Shown: positions 35,131 to 44,646 of the stretch, in pieces
Position numbering within the stretch: the stretch's first letter is position 1
Layout of the letters: the number at the start of each line of letters is the position of its first letter
Made by a program: the position numbers and the translations under genes
The notes under the pieces: generated by a model
What the model was told of the DNA's origin: nothing
What the model saw: only the letters and a program-made list of their open reading frames with translations
The model's database searches: none
Assembly: GCA_965249205.1 (NCBI GenBank)
Contig: CBDFLL010000005.1
Span: 806,001-870,000, forward strand
Direction: 5' to 3'
From: JAQBVV01 sp965249205
GTDB taxonomy: Bacteria; Acidobacteriota; Vicinamibacteria; Vicinamibacterales; UBA2999
Length of the DNA: 64,000 bases

Positions 35131-36875
35131 CGGCCGTGCCTCAACGGACGCGCGGCTCAGTGGTGGTCCTGATCGCGCTCTGCGCGATAGCGTTCGCACT
35201 CCGGGTACCGGGAATGTACGCGCATCTACCCGATATCTACTGGCATGACGAACTGAACTTTGTCGAAGGCGCCCTCAGAGTCGGCACCGGCGAACTCGTG
35301 GCCGCGGCGTATGGTGGCTATTCGCACGGCACGCTGACCTACTACGTACTGTTCGCCGCATTCGCGGCTTTTTTCGTCATCGGGCGCATCGTCGGCGTTT
35401 TTCAGAGCCCGGACGACTTGCTGATGGCATACGTCACGGACCCTTCCGAACTCTTTTTGGTCGCCCGAGCGGTTCTGCTGGTGGCCAGTGTCGCCACTGT
35501 CGGTCTGACGTTCGCGCTTGGGCGACGGCTCTTCGGCTCGCGTGCCGGCTGGCTGTCGGGCGGGCTGCTGGCGGTCTCTTTCCAGTCGGTGCAGATAACG
35601 CTCGGGAAAGAGGACGGCCTCTATACGTTGCTCGTGCTGGCGACCGTGTGGCTCGCAGTTCGTATGGTCGACGCCCCCGCGACGCGATGGCGACTTGTGG
35701 CTCTGGGTGGATTGGCCGGAGCGGCGACCGCCGTCAAGTACTTTGGGGCACTGTTGGTGCCACTCGTCGTGATGGCGGTGAGTCTGGCGAGCCCTCTGCG
35801 GTCACGCTGGACGGACATCGGCAGCAAAGCGGGGCTCGCCGTCGGCGTTTGTACGCTGACCTTCCTCTGCCTCGTGCCCGGCGTACTCCTCGACACCGAT
35901 CGATTTCTGGTTTCGTTCAACGAACTCGCCACGACCAATAGCGCCACGCTGTTCACGGACCGGTCAATCGCGGTCAGTCCCTGGTACGGCTACCTCTGGA
36001 ACAGCATGGCCCTCGCCAGCGGCCCGCTTTTGGCAGGGCTCTGCTACATCGCTGCCTGCTGGATGCTCGTGACGCGTCCAAAACACGCCGCTGTTCTGCT
36101 CATCTATCCCACGTTGCTCTTCGGCATACTCACAGCCACCCTGTCGTTTGGACGGCCGGCCGACGCCTTGAACTTTTATCAGATCTCCGCTCTTCCACTC
36201 CTCTTCGTGGCCGCTGGAGGGTTTCTTGTTCACATGTGGGGCTCGCATGGTCGAGGAGTCCGTATGGCGGTCGCCGCAACGCTCGTGACGATCGCCGCCA
36301 CCAACCTCGCCGACGACCTCCGGTTTCAGCGACTGCTACGATTGCCAGACAGTCGCACGGTCGCCCGGCTGTGGATCGAACAACACGTGCCGGCCGGGTC
36401 TCTGCTCCTCGTCGAAGGTGCCATCGGCACGTTCGTGTTCGAAGGGCCTCAACTACCGGAGACCGAGGCGTCCCTTGACCGCACCCTGACCGACATCCTG
36501 CAGCAAGGCGGCGGTGGAGGCCTCTGGTCGGCGAAGGTGCGCGCGGCACGCCGTGAAGAAAATGAACGCCGCCGATTCGATGTGCACAAAGTGCGTAATG
36601 TGACGATCGAAGATCTCGACACAGCGCCTCCGTACGTGGTCGTCCGCAACGACAGCGGGAGGCGGCTCGTCGAAGCCGATGGCCGATATCGTGCTGTTTT
36701 TTCCGTTCAGTCGGATTCTCCCCAGCTGTTCCTGTTTGTGCCCATGCTTTCGTCAGCCGACATTCGGCGCCTGAGACGTATCCCGCTCTTCGCGGACGAT
36801 CCGCAGTTCACCCCGGGTCCCGATATTCGCGTCTATCATCTGCGGGAGGACGTCGAGAGAAAAGGAGCACTATGA
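35127..36875 (+). CDS. GT39-like (ArnT/PMT family) membrane glycosyltransferase
   Basis: The protein is 582 aa with about ten membrane helices in the first 410 residues and a soluble C-terminal domain. The first periplasmic loop carries LPDIYWHDELNFVEGALRVG, where the acidic pair would be the catalytic centre of a GT-C enzyme that uses a polyprenyl-phosphate sugar. YGGYSHGTLTYY follows. It overlaps both neighbours (ATGA at 35127 and at 36872). The adjacent GtrB-like gene would make its lipid-linked donor, so the pair forms a likely side-chain glycosylation unit. Confidence 0.8.
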   Translation: MTAVPQRTRGSVVVLIALCAIAFALRVPGMYAHLPDIYWHDELNFVEGALRVGTGELVAAAYGGYSHGTLTYYVLFAAFAAFFVIGRIVGVFQSPDDLLMAYVTDPSELFLVARAVLLVASVATVGLTFALGRRLFGSRAGWLSGGLLAVSFQSVQITLGKEDGLYTLLVLATVWLAVRMVDAPATRWRLVALGGLAGAATAVKYFGALLVPLVVMAVSLASPLRSRWTDIGSKAGLAVGVCTLTFLCLVPGVLLDTDRFLVSFNELATTNSATLFTDRSIAVSPWYGYLWNSMALASGPLLAGLCYIAACWMLVTRPKHAAVLLIYPTLLFGILTATLSFGRPADALNFYQISALPLLFVAAGGFLVHMWGSHGRGVRMAVAATLVTIAATNLADDLRFQRLLRLPDSRTVARLWIEQHVPAGSLLLVEGAIGTFVFEGPQLPETEASLDRTLTDILQQGGGGGLWSAKVRAARREENERRRFDVHKVRNVTIEDLDTAPPYVVVRNDSGRRLVEADGRYRAVFSVQSDSPQLFLFVPMLSSADIRRLRRIPLFADDPQFTPGPDIRVYHLREDVERKGAL

Positions 36876-37882
36876 CTATCGGGAGCCCTGCGTGTCGAAC
36901 GGTGTCTGTGGTCACGCCCATTCTCAACGAACAGGAGTGCATCGAGGCCTTTTACCAACGCACGACCGCCGCGTTGGCCCAGATGGATCTGGACGACTAC
37001 GAGATCGTGTTGATCGATGACGGGAGCACGGACCGCAGCCCGCTCATGCTGGAGCAACTGGCCGCGACCGACTCGCATGTCAAAGTGCTCACGCTGTCTC
37101 GCCGCTTCGGCCATCATCCAGCCGTCTTCGCCGGCTTGGAATTCGCCAGCGGCGATGTCGTCGTGATCGTCGACGGAGACCTGCAGGATCCGCCGGAGCT
37201 CATCCCGCAACTCATCGCCGAGCGCAACAAGGGCTACGAACTGGTGTTCGCGCAGCGACGAGAGACGCGAAAGAGCGGAATCATCCTGCCAGTGCTCAAA
37301 CGCGCGTTCCGTCACCTGATGCGGCGGCTGGCCAGCATCGATTTTCCTGACAGCGTGGGCGTGTTCAGCGCGATGGACGGATCCTTGAAGGACGTGCTGC
37401 TCCAGATGCCGGAGCGCGAGCGATACCTGGTCGCGATGCAGCTGTACCTCGGCTTCCGAGTTGGCTTCGTCCCCTACACTCGAGACGATCGACACGGGGG
37501 GCGACCGAAGCAGGATTTGAGTCGCTTGCTCCGCCTGGGCATGAATTCAATTTTCTCGTACTCCAGCCTGCCGCTTCGTTTCTCTGCGATGGCGTCCCTG
37601 ATCTGTTTGGTGCTTGCGGCGATCGGTATGACGTTCGTCCTGTATTCCCGATTCGTGAGCGGAGCGGCGATCTTGGGATGGTCGTCAGTGATGACTGCGG
37701 TGCTCGGGTTGGGCGCGATCCAACTGTTCTCGCTGTGGATCGTGTCGGAGTACGTCGATCGCATCTTCGAAAACGTGAAGAGTCGACCATATTTCATCAC
37801 TCGCCGCGTGGCTGGCGATCGAGGTCTCGGGGGCCCGGGGCACGCGCACGGATCCGGCACACCCTCCAGCACCCCGAACTGA
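36872..37882 (+). CDS. Polyprenyl-phosphate glycosyltransferase (GtrB/DPM1-like)
   Basis: The product is 336 aa. The GT2 domain has VVTPILNEQECI, VLIDDGSTDRS and VDGDLQDPPELIPQL, the last being characteristic of dolichyl/undecaprenyl-phosphate sugar synthases. Two C-terminal membrane helices (about residues 245-265 and 275-300) follow, as in GtrB. It should transfer a sugar from a nucleotide donor to undecaprenyl phosphate for use by the overlapping GT39-like enzyme. A polar tail of about 20 residues ends the protein. The gene converges on the one at 37933. Confidence 0.88.
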   Translation: MTIGSPACRTVSVVTPILNEQECIEAFYQRTTAALAQMDLDDYEIVLIDDGSTDRSPLMLEQLAATDSHVKVLTLSRRFGHHPAVFAGLEFASGDVVVIVDGDLQDPPELIPQLIAERNKGYELVFAQRRETRKSGIILPVLKRAFRHLMRRLASIDFPDSVGVFSAMDGSLKDVLLQMPERERYLVAMQLYLGFRVGFVPYTRDDRHGGRPKQDLSRLLRLGMNSIFSYSSLPLRFSAMASLICLVLAAIGMTFVLYSRFVSGAAILGWSSVMTAVLGLGAIQLFSLWIVSEYVDRIFENVKSRPYFITRRVAGDRGLGGPGHAHGSGTPSSTPN

Positions 37883-37932
37883 CGCGAGTCACCGAATATT
37901 CAGGGCCGTCACGACGCCCAGCGGCCTCTCAT

Positions 37933-40399
37933 TCACTTCAGCGGTTCGTCCAACTCGGTCAGCAGACGCGCCCTTCGCGCATCCCACGCCGCGCGAACGG
38001 CTGATCGGTCTTCCGGACTGGCGTTGACCAGTACGCTGTCGTCGAATCCGGCGTACGCGACCAGTTCCTCCAGGACATCCCTCGTCGTTTGAAGAAACTC
38101 GAACGGTGTGTGGTACTCGAGATAGGCGTTGTCGTCGGTGTTGATGACTCCCTCCACAGACCGCGCCAGGTACGCCTGAATCTGTCGAGGTCCCATGAGC
38201 AGATGGGCCAGCAATTGCTCCGCGCCATTGACGTCGATTGAAGTCAGGTCATCGGCCACCACGCGATCCGTCAACTTTTCGCGCAGGCGCGGCAGGTCAA
38301 TCGACACTGGGCCGTCGTTCCCCACGAGTAACCCGTGCCCGCGCACGTACCAGAACGTGGCATTCTCGAACACGGTCGCGAAGGTGCGGAACGCCACATC
38401 GAACGATTCGCCCGAGACGTGGTACATGGGCATCCATTGGCACACGACGCCGCCTGGAGCCAAGCGCCGGCGAATGCTCTCGTAGTACTCCTTCGTATAG
38501 AGATAGCCCACGCCGGTGATCCGCGGGTGGATGGGATCGGCGGTGATCATGTCGAACTGTTGATCCGTCATCGCCAGGAAGTTGCGGCCGTCGTCGATAC
38601 GCAGGTTGACCTTCGGGTTGTCGAGCACGCTGCCCGTCACGTCACGCAGGTACTCGTGCGCATCCACCATCTCCGGCGACAGCTCGACCACCTGAATGTC
38701 CTGGACCTCTGGATTTCGAGCGGTGGCGGACAACGTGATGCCCAGCCCGAGTCCGACGACCGCCACCTCACGGGGTGCCTCGTGCAGCAGCAACGGCAGA
38801 TGGCCTTTGAGAATGAAATGGCGACGCTGGATGAAACTAGTGTCCGCTTCGATGTTTCCATTCACCATCATCACGACGTCACCGCTGGTGGACCGGACGA
38901 TGTCGATCGTGTGCGCGAAGCCTTCCCCATGATAAATGGCGTCGGGCTGGGTCGTTGTCTGCAGGTCGTAGTTCAGCACCGTCTGCCGCGGGAGCAGCAG
39001 CGCGAGAAGCGCCGCGCCACATCCGACCGCCAGCGGCAGCATCACCCTCCTGTCGCGAACAAGCGACCGCGACCGGCCCCACGCTCGCCCCAACAAGAGC
39101 CATCCGTTGATTGCGAAGATTGCGCCGCAGAGGGCCAGGCTGCCTCGCCCGCCCAGTGTCGGCACCATCACGAATCCGGCCAGAAGCGATCCCAAGATCG
39201 CACCGGCGGTGTTGGCCGCGTACACGCGCCCAGTGCCAAACCCGGCTCTGTCGGCGGCAGGAGTGCAAATACGCATAGCGATGGGAAACGTCGCACCGAG
39301 GAGGACAGTCGGCGGAAGAATGAACATGCTCGAAATCGCAAACATCGACACCACGCTCGCAGCGGCGAAGTCATCCTGAAGCAGTCTGGTGCCCACCCAC
39401 ACCCATGTCCCAAAGAGCGTCGGCGCTACCAGGCTCGCCAGCGGGAGAAGCAGCACGCAGACGCCGATGGCCAGTTCAACGGCACCGAAAAGCTGCAAGG
39501 GATCGCGTTCCCGGTCCACGTGTAAACCGGCGACCCGGCTGCCGAGAAAAATACCAAACAGGAAGCACGCCAGCATCGCGGCAAACGAATAGATAGTCGC
39601 GCTGAAGGACTGCGTCAGGATGCGAGTCCAGATTACCTCCAGGGCCAGAGCCGCGAGACCGGACACAGCGATGCCCCACAGCGCCGCCCGGGCGTGCCCA
39701 TCATCGTAGCGATAGAGCGTCGCGGGAATCGGAGCCGGGTCGGCAGCGGGTTCTGTCGAACCCGCCTTCATCCTGCCGGACACCGCAATCACCGCGAACC
39801 CCACGATGACGTTGATCGACACCGCGACCATCGCGGTCGCGCCAGCTCCAAGAAGAGGAAACAGTCCGAAGGCGGCAACCAGCGTGCCCACTAGCGCGCC
39901 GAGAGTGTTGATCGCGTAAAAGAAACCGCCGAACTTACCCAGCTCACCGGTTGTGTGCACGAAACTGCGCACGACGAGCGGCAGCGTCGCCCCCATGAGC
40001 GCGGTGGGTACCAGCAGCATGCCTGCGGCGATGGCCACGCGCGTGGCCTGATAGACCATCGGTGCCCCGTCAAAGCTCGAGGCATAGACGCTATGCAGCA
40101 GTGGCTGGAAGGCATTGAGCACCGGTTGGAACGCCAGTGCGTAAAGCCCGATGCCGATTTCGATGATCCCGTACCACAGCAGCGGCTTGCCGAGCCGGTC
40201 CGCCACGCGATAGGCGATCCAGCTTCCAACCGACAGCCCCCCCCATGAAGGCGCTGAGCGTGATGGCGGCGGAATAGACGTCGCTGCCAAAGAACAGCGA
40301 CAACCGGCGCATCCACATCACCTGATACACCAGTGCGGCGAAGCCGGAAAAGAAAAAGAGAAACGCGACCAACACCGCCTGCCGACGCCCGCTCAGCAT
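37933..40399 (-). pseudogene. Membrane-fused spermidine-synthase-like protein, frameshifted at a G8 run
   Basis: The N-terminal part (ATG at 40399, MLSGRRQAVLVAFLFFFSGF) and the main body (785-aa frame to 37933) lie in different frames. They meet at a run of eight G on the coding strand (40252-40245). Seven G would give a continuous protein of about 820 aa reading AFMGGLSVGSW. The body has many membrane helices typical of MFS-like spermidine synthase fusions. A C-terminal synthase-like domain follows (VAVVGLGLGITLSA, VVELSPEMVDAH, DDGRNFLAM, MITADPIHP). Polyamine synthesis is not proven for such fusions. The shift may be a real mutation, slippage or a sequencing error. Confidence 0.75.
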
Positions 40400-40592
40400 T
40401 GCTCGATAAACCCGGCGGTGCTCACAAGGCTTTCTTCTATGTGTGTGAAACCGAAGGACAGAAACGCACGCCGCGGTGCCGCTATGTTCACCATCGGTGG
40501 CTGTTCGAACTGCGCCGAGCTCCTCGAACTGCCTCCGCCAAGCGTATCAATCTAGTCTCGTGCACGTCTTTGCGGTACTCTACTCGGCGCCA
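40400..40592. other. Divergent intergenic region
   Basis: About 190 bases separate the leftward start at 40399 from the GTG at 40593. It should contain promoters for both genes, but I see no convincing -35/-10 pair, and the GTTCAT palindrome found at two other promoters is absent. Confidence 0.35.
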
Positions 40593-41852
40593 GTGCCACG
40601 ATTCAACAACAGACGGCTTTGGTTCATCGTCGGTTTCGGCCTCGCCGTGAGACTCGGCTTGCTGATCTTCTATCTCCAGGGACATCAATGGCAAGGCGAG
40701 ACCTGGGAATTCGAAGTGATGGCCCGCAACCTCCTCAACGGACAAGGGTTTATCTATCTGTGGCACGACGCGATTTACCAAACGTACTCGGTCCCAGGCC
40801 CCCCGTATGTCTCGTACTGGCTCCATCTGATCTGGGGTCCCGGCCTCGGCCTCCACTACATTCTTAACTTCGTCATTGCTGCCGGCATCATCGTGTTGAC
40901 CTACACGCTCGCCGCGCGCTGGTTCGGGGAACGCGCGGCCCTTGCCGCCGCAGCAATCGCGGCTATCGAACCAGGGATGGTTGTCTACCAATCCTACAAG
41001 CTCGAACCAACACCGATCTCGACGTGCCTGCTTCTCGCCGCGATCTATCTATTCATTCGATCCGAAGGCCCTCGACGTTGGGTTCCACAGACGCTGGCGG
41101 GCCTGCTGCTTGGCTTGGGGATCCTCAACCGTCCAGATGCCGTGTGCGGTGCCGCCGCGCCGGTGATCTGGGTGTTTCTTGGCCAGCACTCGGTCCGTCA
41201 AACGGCGAGGGAATGCGCGCCCTTTCTCTTGGCCGCGGCCCTGACGTTGACACCGTGGCTTCTGCGCAGCTACGCGCTCTATGAAAGGCCACTGCTTTAT
41301 ACCGTCTCGGCCGAACTCCTCTGGAGGGGGAACAATCCAAACGCGATCGGGACCAGCATGACCTCGGACCACAGCGGCTTGTTCGAGGCTGCGCCTAGGG
41401 AGTTCCAGGAAGCAATTAGCGCGACCGATGAGATTGGACAATTCGATTTATTCCTAGAGGAAGCGCGACGCCATATAGTCGCCGATCCCCTTGGGGCTGT
41501 GACACGAGCCCTCAATCGATGCTACCTATTCTGGTGGTTCACGCCGAATTACGCGACGAGATACTATCAGTGGCTCCCCCCACCCCTTTCGCAGCTCTAC
41601 AAGCTGACCTATCTTGTACTACTAGGGTTCGCGGCGGGCGGGCTTGTCTCCGCTTGGAAAAAGAGGGGGGCATTGCGGAACGCCTCGGTGGCCTGCCTGG
41701 GCGTGCCTTTGCTGCTCATGGTCCTTCACAGCCCATACTACGTAGAAGGACGTCATCGCGTGCTCGTGATGCCGTTTATCGTGATGCTCGCGAGTGCGGG
41801 CCTGTCCCACCTTCGCGGCTCGTCTATCCTTCGACGGTCTATCGTCCGCTAA
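40593..41852 (+). CDS. GT39-like membrane glycosyltransferase
   Basis: The product is 419 aa from the GTG at 40593; an earlier in-frame ATG at 40476 would add 39 residues that do not look like protein. About nine membrane helices are visible. The first loop has HQWQGETWEFEVMARNLLNG, where Glu/Glu replaces the usual acidic pair, and VPGPPYVSYWLH follows, as in PMT_2 family proteins. The C-terminus ends in a basic tail. It is alone on the plus strand between two leftward blocks. Function in chain or lipid glycosylation is inferred from family only. Confidence 0.7.
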   Translation: MPRFNNRRLWFIVGFGLAVRLGLLIFYLQGHQWQGETWEFEVMARNLLNGQGFIYLWHDAIYQTYSVPGPPYVSYWLHLIWGPGLGLHYILNFVIAAGIIVLTYTLAARWFGERAALAAAAIAAIEPGMVVYQSYKLEPTPISTCLLLAAIYLFIRSEGPRRWVPQTLAGLLLGLGILNRPDAVCGAAAPVIWVFLGQHSVRQTARECAPFLLAAALTLTPWLLRSYALYERPLLYTVSAELLWRGNNPNAIGTSMTSDHSGLFEAAPREFQEAISATDEIGQFDLFLEEARRHIVADPLGAVTRALNRCYLFWWFTPNYATRYYQWLPPPLSQLYKLTYLVLLGFAAGGLVSAWKKRGALRNASVACLGVPLLLMVLHSPYYVEGRHRVLVMPFIVMLASAGLSHLRGSSILRRSIVR

Positions 41853-41943
41853 CGTCGGCTGTCGTCTGGCTGGACCGAGACCGCCGGTGCGGACGGCGCG
41901 TGCAGCAGGTACCGACGATCAGACTTTTCCCAGGAATCGGGGA

Positions 41944-43105
41944 TTAGCGCGCCTCCGGCGATGACGAGACAGCGCCGGCCCCAAGCGGGGCCTCCCGGTG
42001 GAGTTCGGCCGCGTCCTCCTCGGTCCAGAGAATCTTTGTGAGTCGCGCGGCGATCTCCTCGCCAATCAGCTTGTCAAGCTTCCACGTCGAATGAACCAAA
42101 TCCGTGAAGTACGCATCCAACTCCTGCTCGCCCAACTGCTCGATCATGTCCAGCAGATTGATCGCCGGAATGTCGTGCTGCCTGCACACCTCCAGTGAAT
42201 ACGCCACCACAAGGCGCTGATTGAGCGCGCTGATTTCCGCCGCGTCGTAAACGTAGGCGGGGTCACGCTCGAGGGAATCGAGGAGTCCCTCGACCTGTCT
42301 GTAGTCGAATGTATCAATCTGCCGGTAGTACCTGGGGAACCGGGACACCTCTGTAACGAACACGAATCGACCGCCCGCGTCGGCCATCGCGTCTGAAAGG
42401 TGAGTAAGCGTGTTACGCACTGGTTCCACATCGACCTTCCAGAACTTGACGGCGGTCGTCGTGACGAACATGTATTTCTCCACGAGATACGTGACAAGCG
42501 CCGATTGATAGTAGAAGCGTTTAACGAAACTGCCCTCCATGAACTCAGCGATTACCCTGTCGACCTCCGTGAACTGGCTAAACGCCACCTGTTCGGCCCA
42601 CGACTCGAGATACAAAACGACATCCGGCCGATAGAACCTGACTTTCCCGTCATACAGAAGTTGCAGCTGCTCGCTGTTACACTTCACGATCGCGACACGG
42701 CCTGTGCCAATCGACGATGCGCGCCCCGCTGGGCTGTGGAGCGAGGCCGCCAGTGCGATCCGTGTCAGCGATCGGTACCTCGCTGGGCTGTGGAGCGAGG
42801 TCGCCAGTGCGATCCATGACAGTGATCGGGCCCTCGCTGGGCCGTGGAGCGAGGCCGCCAGTGCGATCCGTGCCAGCGATCGGTACCTCGCTGGGTTCTG
42901 GAGCGTTGTAGCCAATTCGTTCCATGACAGTGGCGGCGTCCTGCACCTGGAAAGGCATCGTCAGGTAGTTCCAGTCGTAATCGTGCATGACGAAGTACTT
43001 CACTCTCAGGACCGATTCAGCAGCCAGTAGCAGGATCAGGAGGGGAATAATCGCAAACAGGATGCGCTTCAGCGCCTTGGCCGCAGCTGCTCTCAATCGT
43101 GGCAC
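41944..43105 (-). pseudogene. SGNH-hydrolase-like gene broken by deletion, frameshift and 54-bp repeats
   Basis: The N-terminal piece (GTG at 43105, frame ending at 42677) has a membrane anchor, HDYDWNYLTMPFQV and then 18-residue tandem repeats with the pattern R-T-G-x-L-A-P-x-P-S-E. The C-terminal piece (a second frame down to 41944) begins near 42715 with VAIVKCNSEQLQLLYDG and YRPDVVLYLESWAEQ, like SGNH block III regions, and goes on with VNLL-type INLLDMIEQ. The nucleophile block (G-D-S) is missing between them. The repeats appear to sit where about 70 residues were lost. Two shorter proteins could still be made from the two frames. Confidence 0.6.
42727..42942. repeat. 54-bp tandem repeat, four units
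   Basis: Units lie at 42727-42780, 42781-42834, 42835-42888 and 42889-42942. The first three are near-identical; the fourth is diverged and is probably the ancestral sequence. Each starts CGCTGGG on the plus strand. The 54-bp length keeps the reading frame, adding 18 residues per unit in the N-terminal piece of the SGNH-like gene. Confidence 0.9.
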
Positions 43106-43134
43106 GTCAACCTCCGTAGTACCAGGAAAATATC

Positions 43135-44070
43135 CTACACGACATCGTGTGCTCCAACGGGCACCTTGATCGCCTCCGAACGACAAACGATCTGGTTGTC
43201 CGTTTCTCGCCTGATGGCATAGCGAACGCCCAGCAGCTGGCCGGAAGGGTTGGCGAAGCACTGGAGTTCGGTGCGAATCCGCCCATCGGGAGCGATGTTG
43301 CCGTAGTAGGCGATTCGACGACGATGCGTCACCAGGCGTGTGGTGTCGCCACGAAGATCACGCGTGACGTTGGAACGCAGCGCCTGGCGCTCCGCCGCGT
43401 CCATGAACGCGACGTAATTCGCGAAGTACACCAGGCCGACTCCGTTCGTGTCGCGGTCGATGTTGATGGCATACGGCACCTCGAAGTCTCGCTGAATGTC
43501 CAGCGACACCCAGTCGTCATCGATGAGATCGAGCATGCCCGTCTCTTCCGCCCGTTTCGTGATGTGGTAGGGGTTCTCCTCGTTCGGGAGCCGTGGCACT
43601 CCTCGGAGATCGACGTGCAAGGGTGCGGCGATCTTCAACGCGTTGTTCCCCTCCTCTGGAGAAATGAAAACGTTGCCAAATCGAATGTAGGGATGCAGCC
43701 CGATCATCGCGGCCGGAGGCCGACGATCTTCGTTGGCGAGCCACTGAGCGAGCCGGGGCTGATGATCGAAAAGGACCGTCCCTTCGATCGTGATTCCCTT
43801 GTAGGCCCGCAGCGACACCGCAAGAGACAGTTGGTCATCCAGGCCGAAGGTGCTGATCGGAGCTGACCTCGGGAACACCTCCTCGACGAAGAAAAACGAG
43901 GCGTACACCTCCTCGCCGCCGATGGTCCGTAGCGTAGAAAGCGGCCTTCCGATGGCACGGGCGAGCGACAACCAGTAAAAGTGTCCCGCATGCATCAGAA
44001 GGAGATGCTCCGCCAATCCGAGATGGTTGGTGTGGGGATGACCCAGGAGAAGTTCATAATGATCCATCAC
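43135..44070 (-). CDS. LnmK/Pnap_2097-like hot-dog-fold protein
   Basis: The protein is 311 aa. It opens with HYELLLGHPHTNHLGLAEHLLL, which matches the start of the Pnap_2097 biosynthetic protein family related to LnmK, a bifunctional acyltransferase/decarboxylase that loads an acyl group onto an ACP. Later features are YASFFFVEEV, LPNEENPYHITKRAEETG and VYFANYVAFMDAAER. Its ATG shares one base with the stop of the acyl carrier protein gene (TGATG), a strong sign that they work together. I infer a role in making or loading the acyl group used by the adjacent MBOAT enzyme. Confidence 0.75.
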   Translation of the reverse strand: MMDHYELLLGHPHTNHLGLAEHLLLMHAGHFYWLSLARAIGRPLSTLRTIGGEEVYASFFFVEEVFPRSAPISTFGLDDQLSLAVSLRAYKGITIEGTVLFDHQPRLAQWLANEDRRPPAAMIGLHPYIRFGNVFISPEEGNNALKIAAPLHVDLRGVPRLPNEENPYHITKRAEETGMLDLIDDDWVSLDIQRDFEVPYAINIDRDTNGVGLVYFANYVAFMDAAERQALRSNVTRDLRGDTTRLVTHRRRIAYYGNIAPDGRIRTELQCFANPSGQLLGVRYAIRRETDNQIVCRSEAIKVPVGAHDVV

Positions 44071-44333
44071 TACGTGGATCCGGTTTCGGTCTTTTCCCTT
44101 ACCAGCGCGGCCATCTTGTTGACCGTGTCGAAGTCGGTCAGTTCTTGCCGAGCGGGATCGATGTCGATCGTGAACGTGTTTTCCAGAAACGCAATCAGCT
44201 CCAGCACGCCAAAGGAGTCGACAATTCCAGAGGAGAAGAGCGGGGTCTCGTCGTCGAAGAGGGGTGCGTGGAGCTGCGGGCGGAATTTCGACCTGATGAA
44301 GTCCCCGATGGTACGTTCGATGGAGTTGTTCAC
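44070..44333 (-). CDS. Acyl carrier protein
   Basis: The product is 87 aa, the normal size. The phosphopantetheine site is GIVDSFGVLELIAFLE, with Ser in the D-S-x-G-x-x-E-L motif. The rest is acidic and helical. It is placed 21 bases after the MBOAT stop and overlaps the LnmK-like gene. A stand-alone ACP in a polysaccharide operon is best explained by a supply line for O-acylation, but synthesis of a lipid or an amino acid thioester cannot be excluded. Confidence 0.9.
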   Translation of the reverse strand: MNNSIERTIGDFIRSKFRPQLHAPLFDDETPLFSSGIVDSFGVLELIAFLENTFTIDIDPARQELTDFDTVNKMAALVREKTETGST

Positions 44334-44646
44334 GGGTTGCCGGACCAGAGTACTCTACAGGATACCTGAGCCGTGGCCGATCAACATGAGCCGCAGCATC
44401 CGGAAGGCATCAGGCGGATCGAGACGGAAGAACACCCAGCCAATCGTGACCAGGAAGAATGTGACGACTGTGGCTGCCCACGTTGTGACCTTCGACTGAT
44501 AGATCGGACTGGTTACGACAGCTACGGGCACCAGCGCCTTGTAGAAATGGAAGCCGATCATCAGCGTGCCGTGGTAGGCGCCCCAGACGAGAAATTTGGG
44601 CGTCAACCCGTGCCATGCGCCGATAGTGAGAAACGTCAAAATATAG

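Noticed and set aside
38335..39525. 396-codon plus-strand frame
   Set aside because: It is antisense to the spermidine-synthase-like gene, has a skewed composition (H, R, Q) and no motif.
42727..42942. CRISPR-like array
   Set aside because: The units are contiguous 54-bp repeats without spacers and in frame with a coding sequence.
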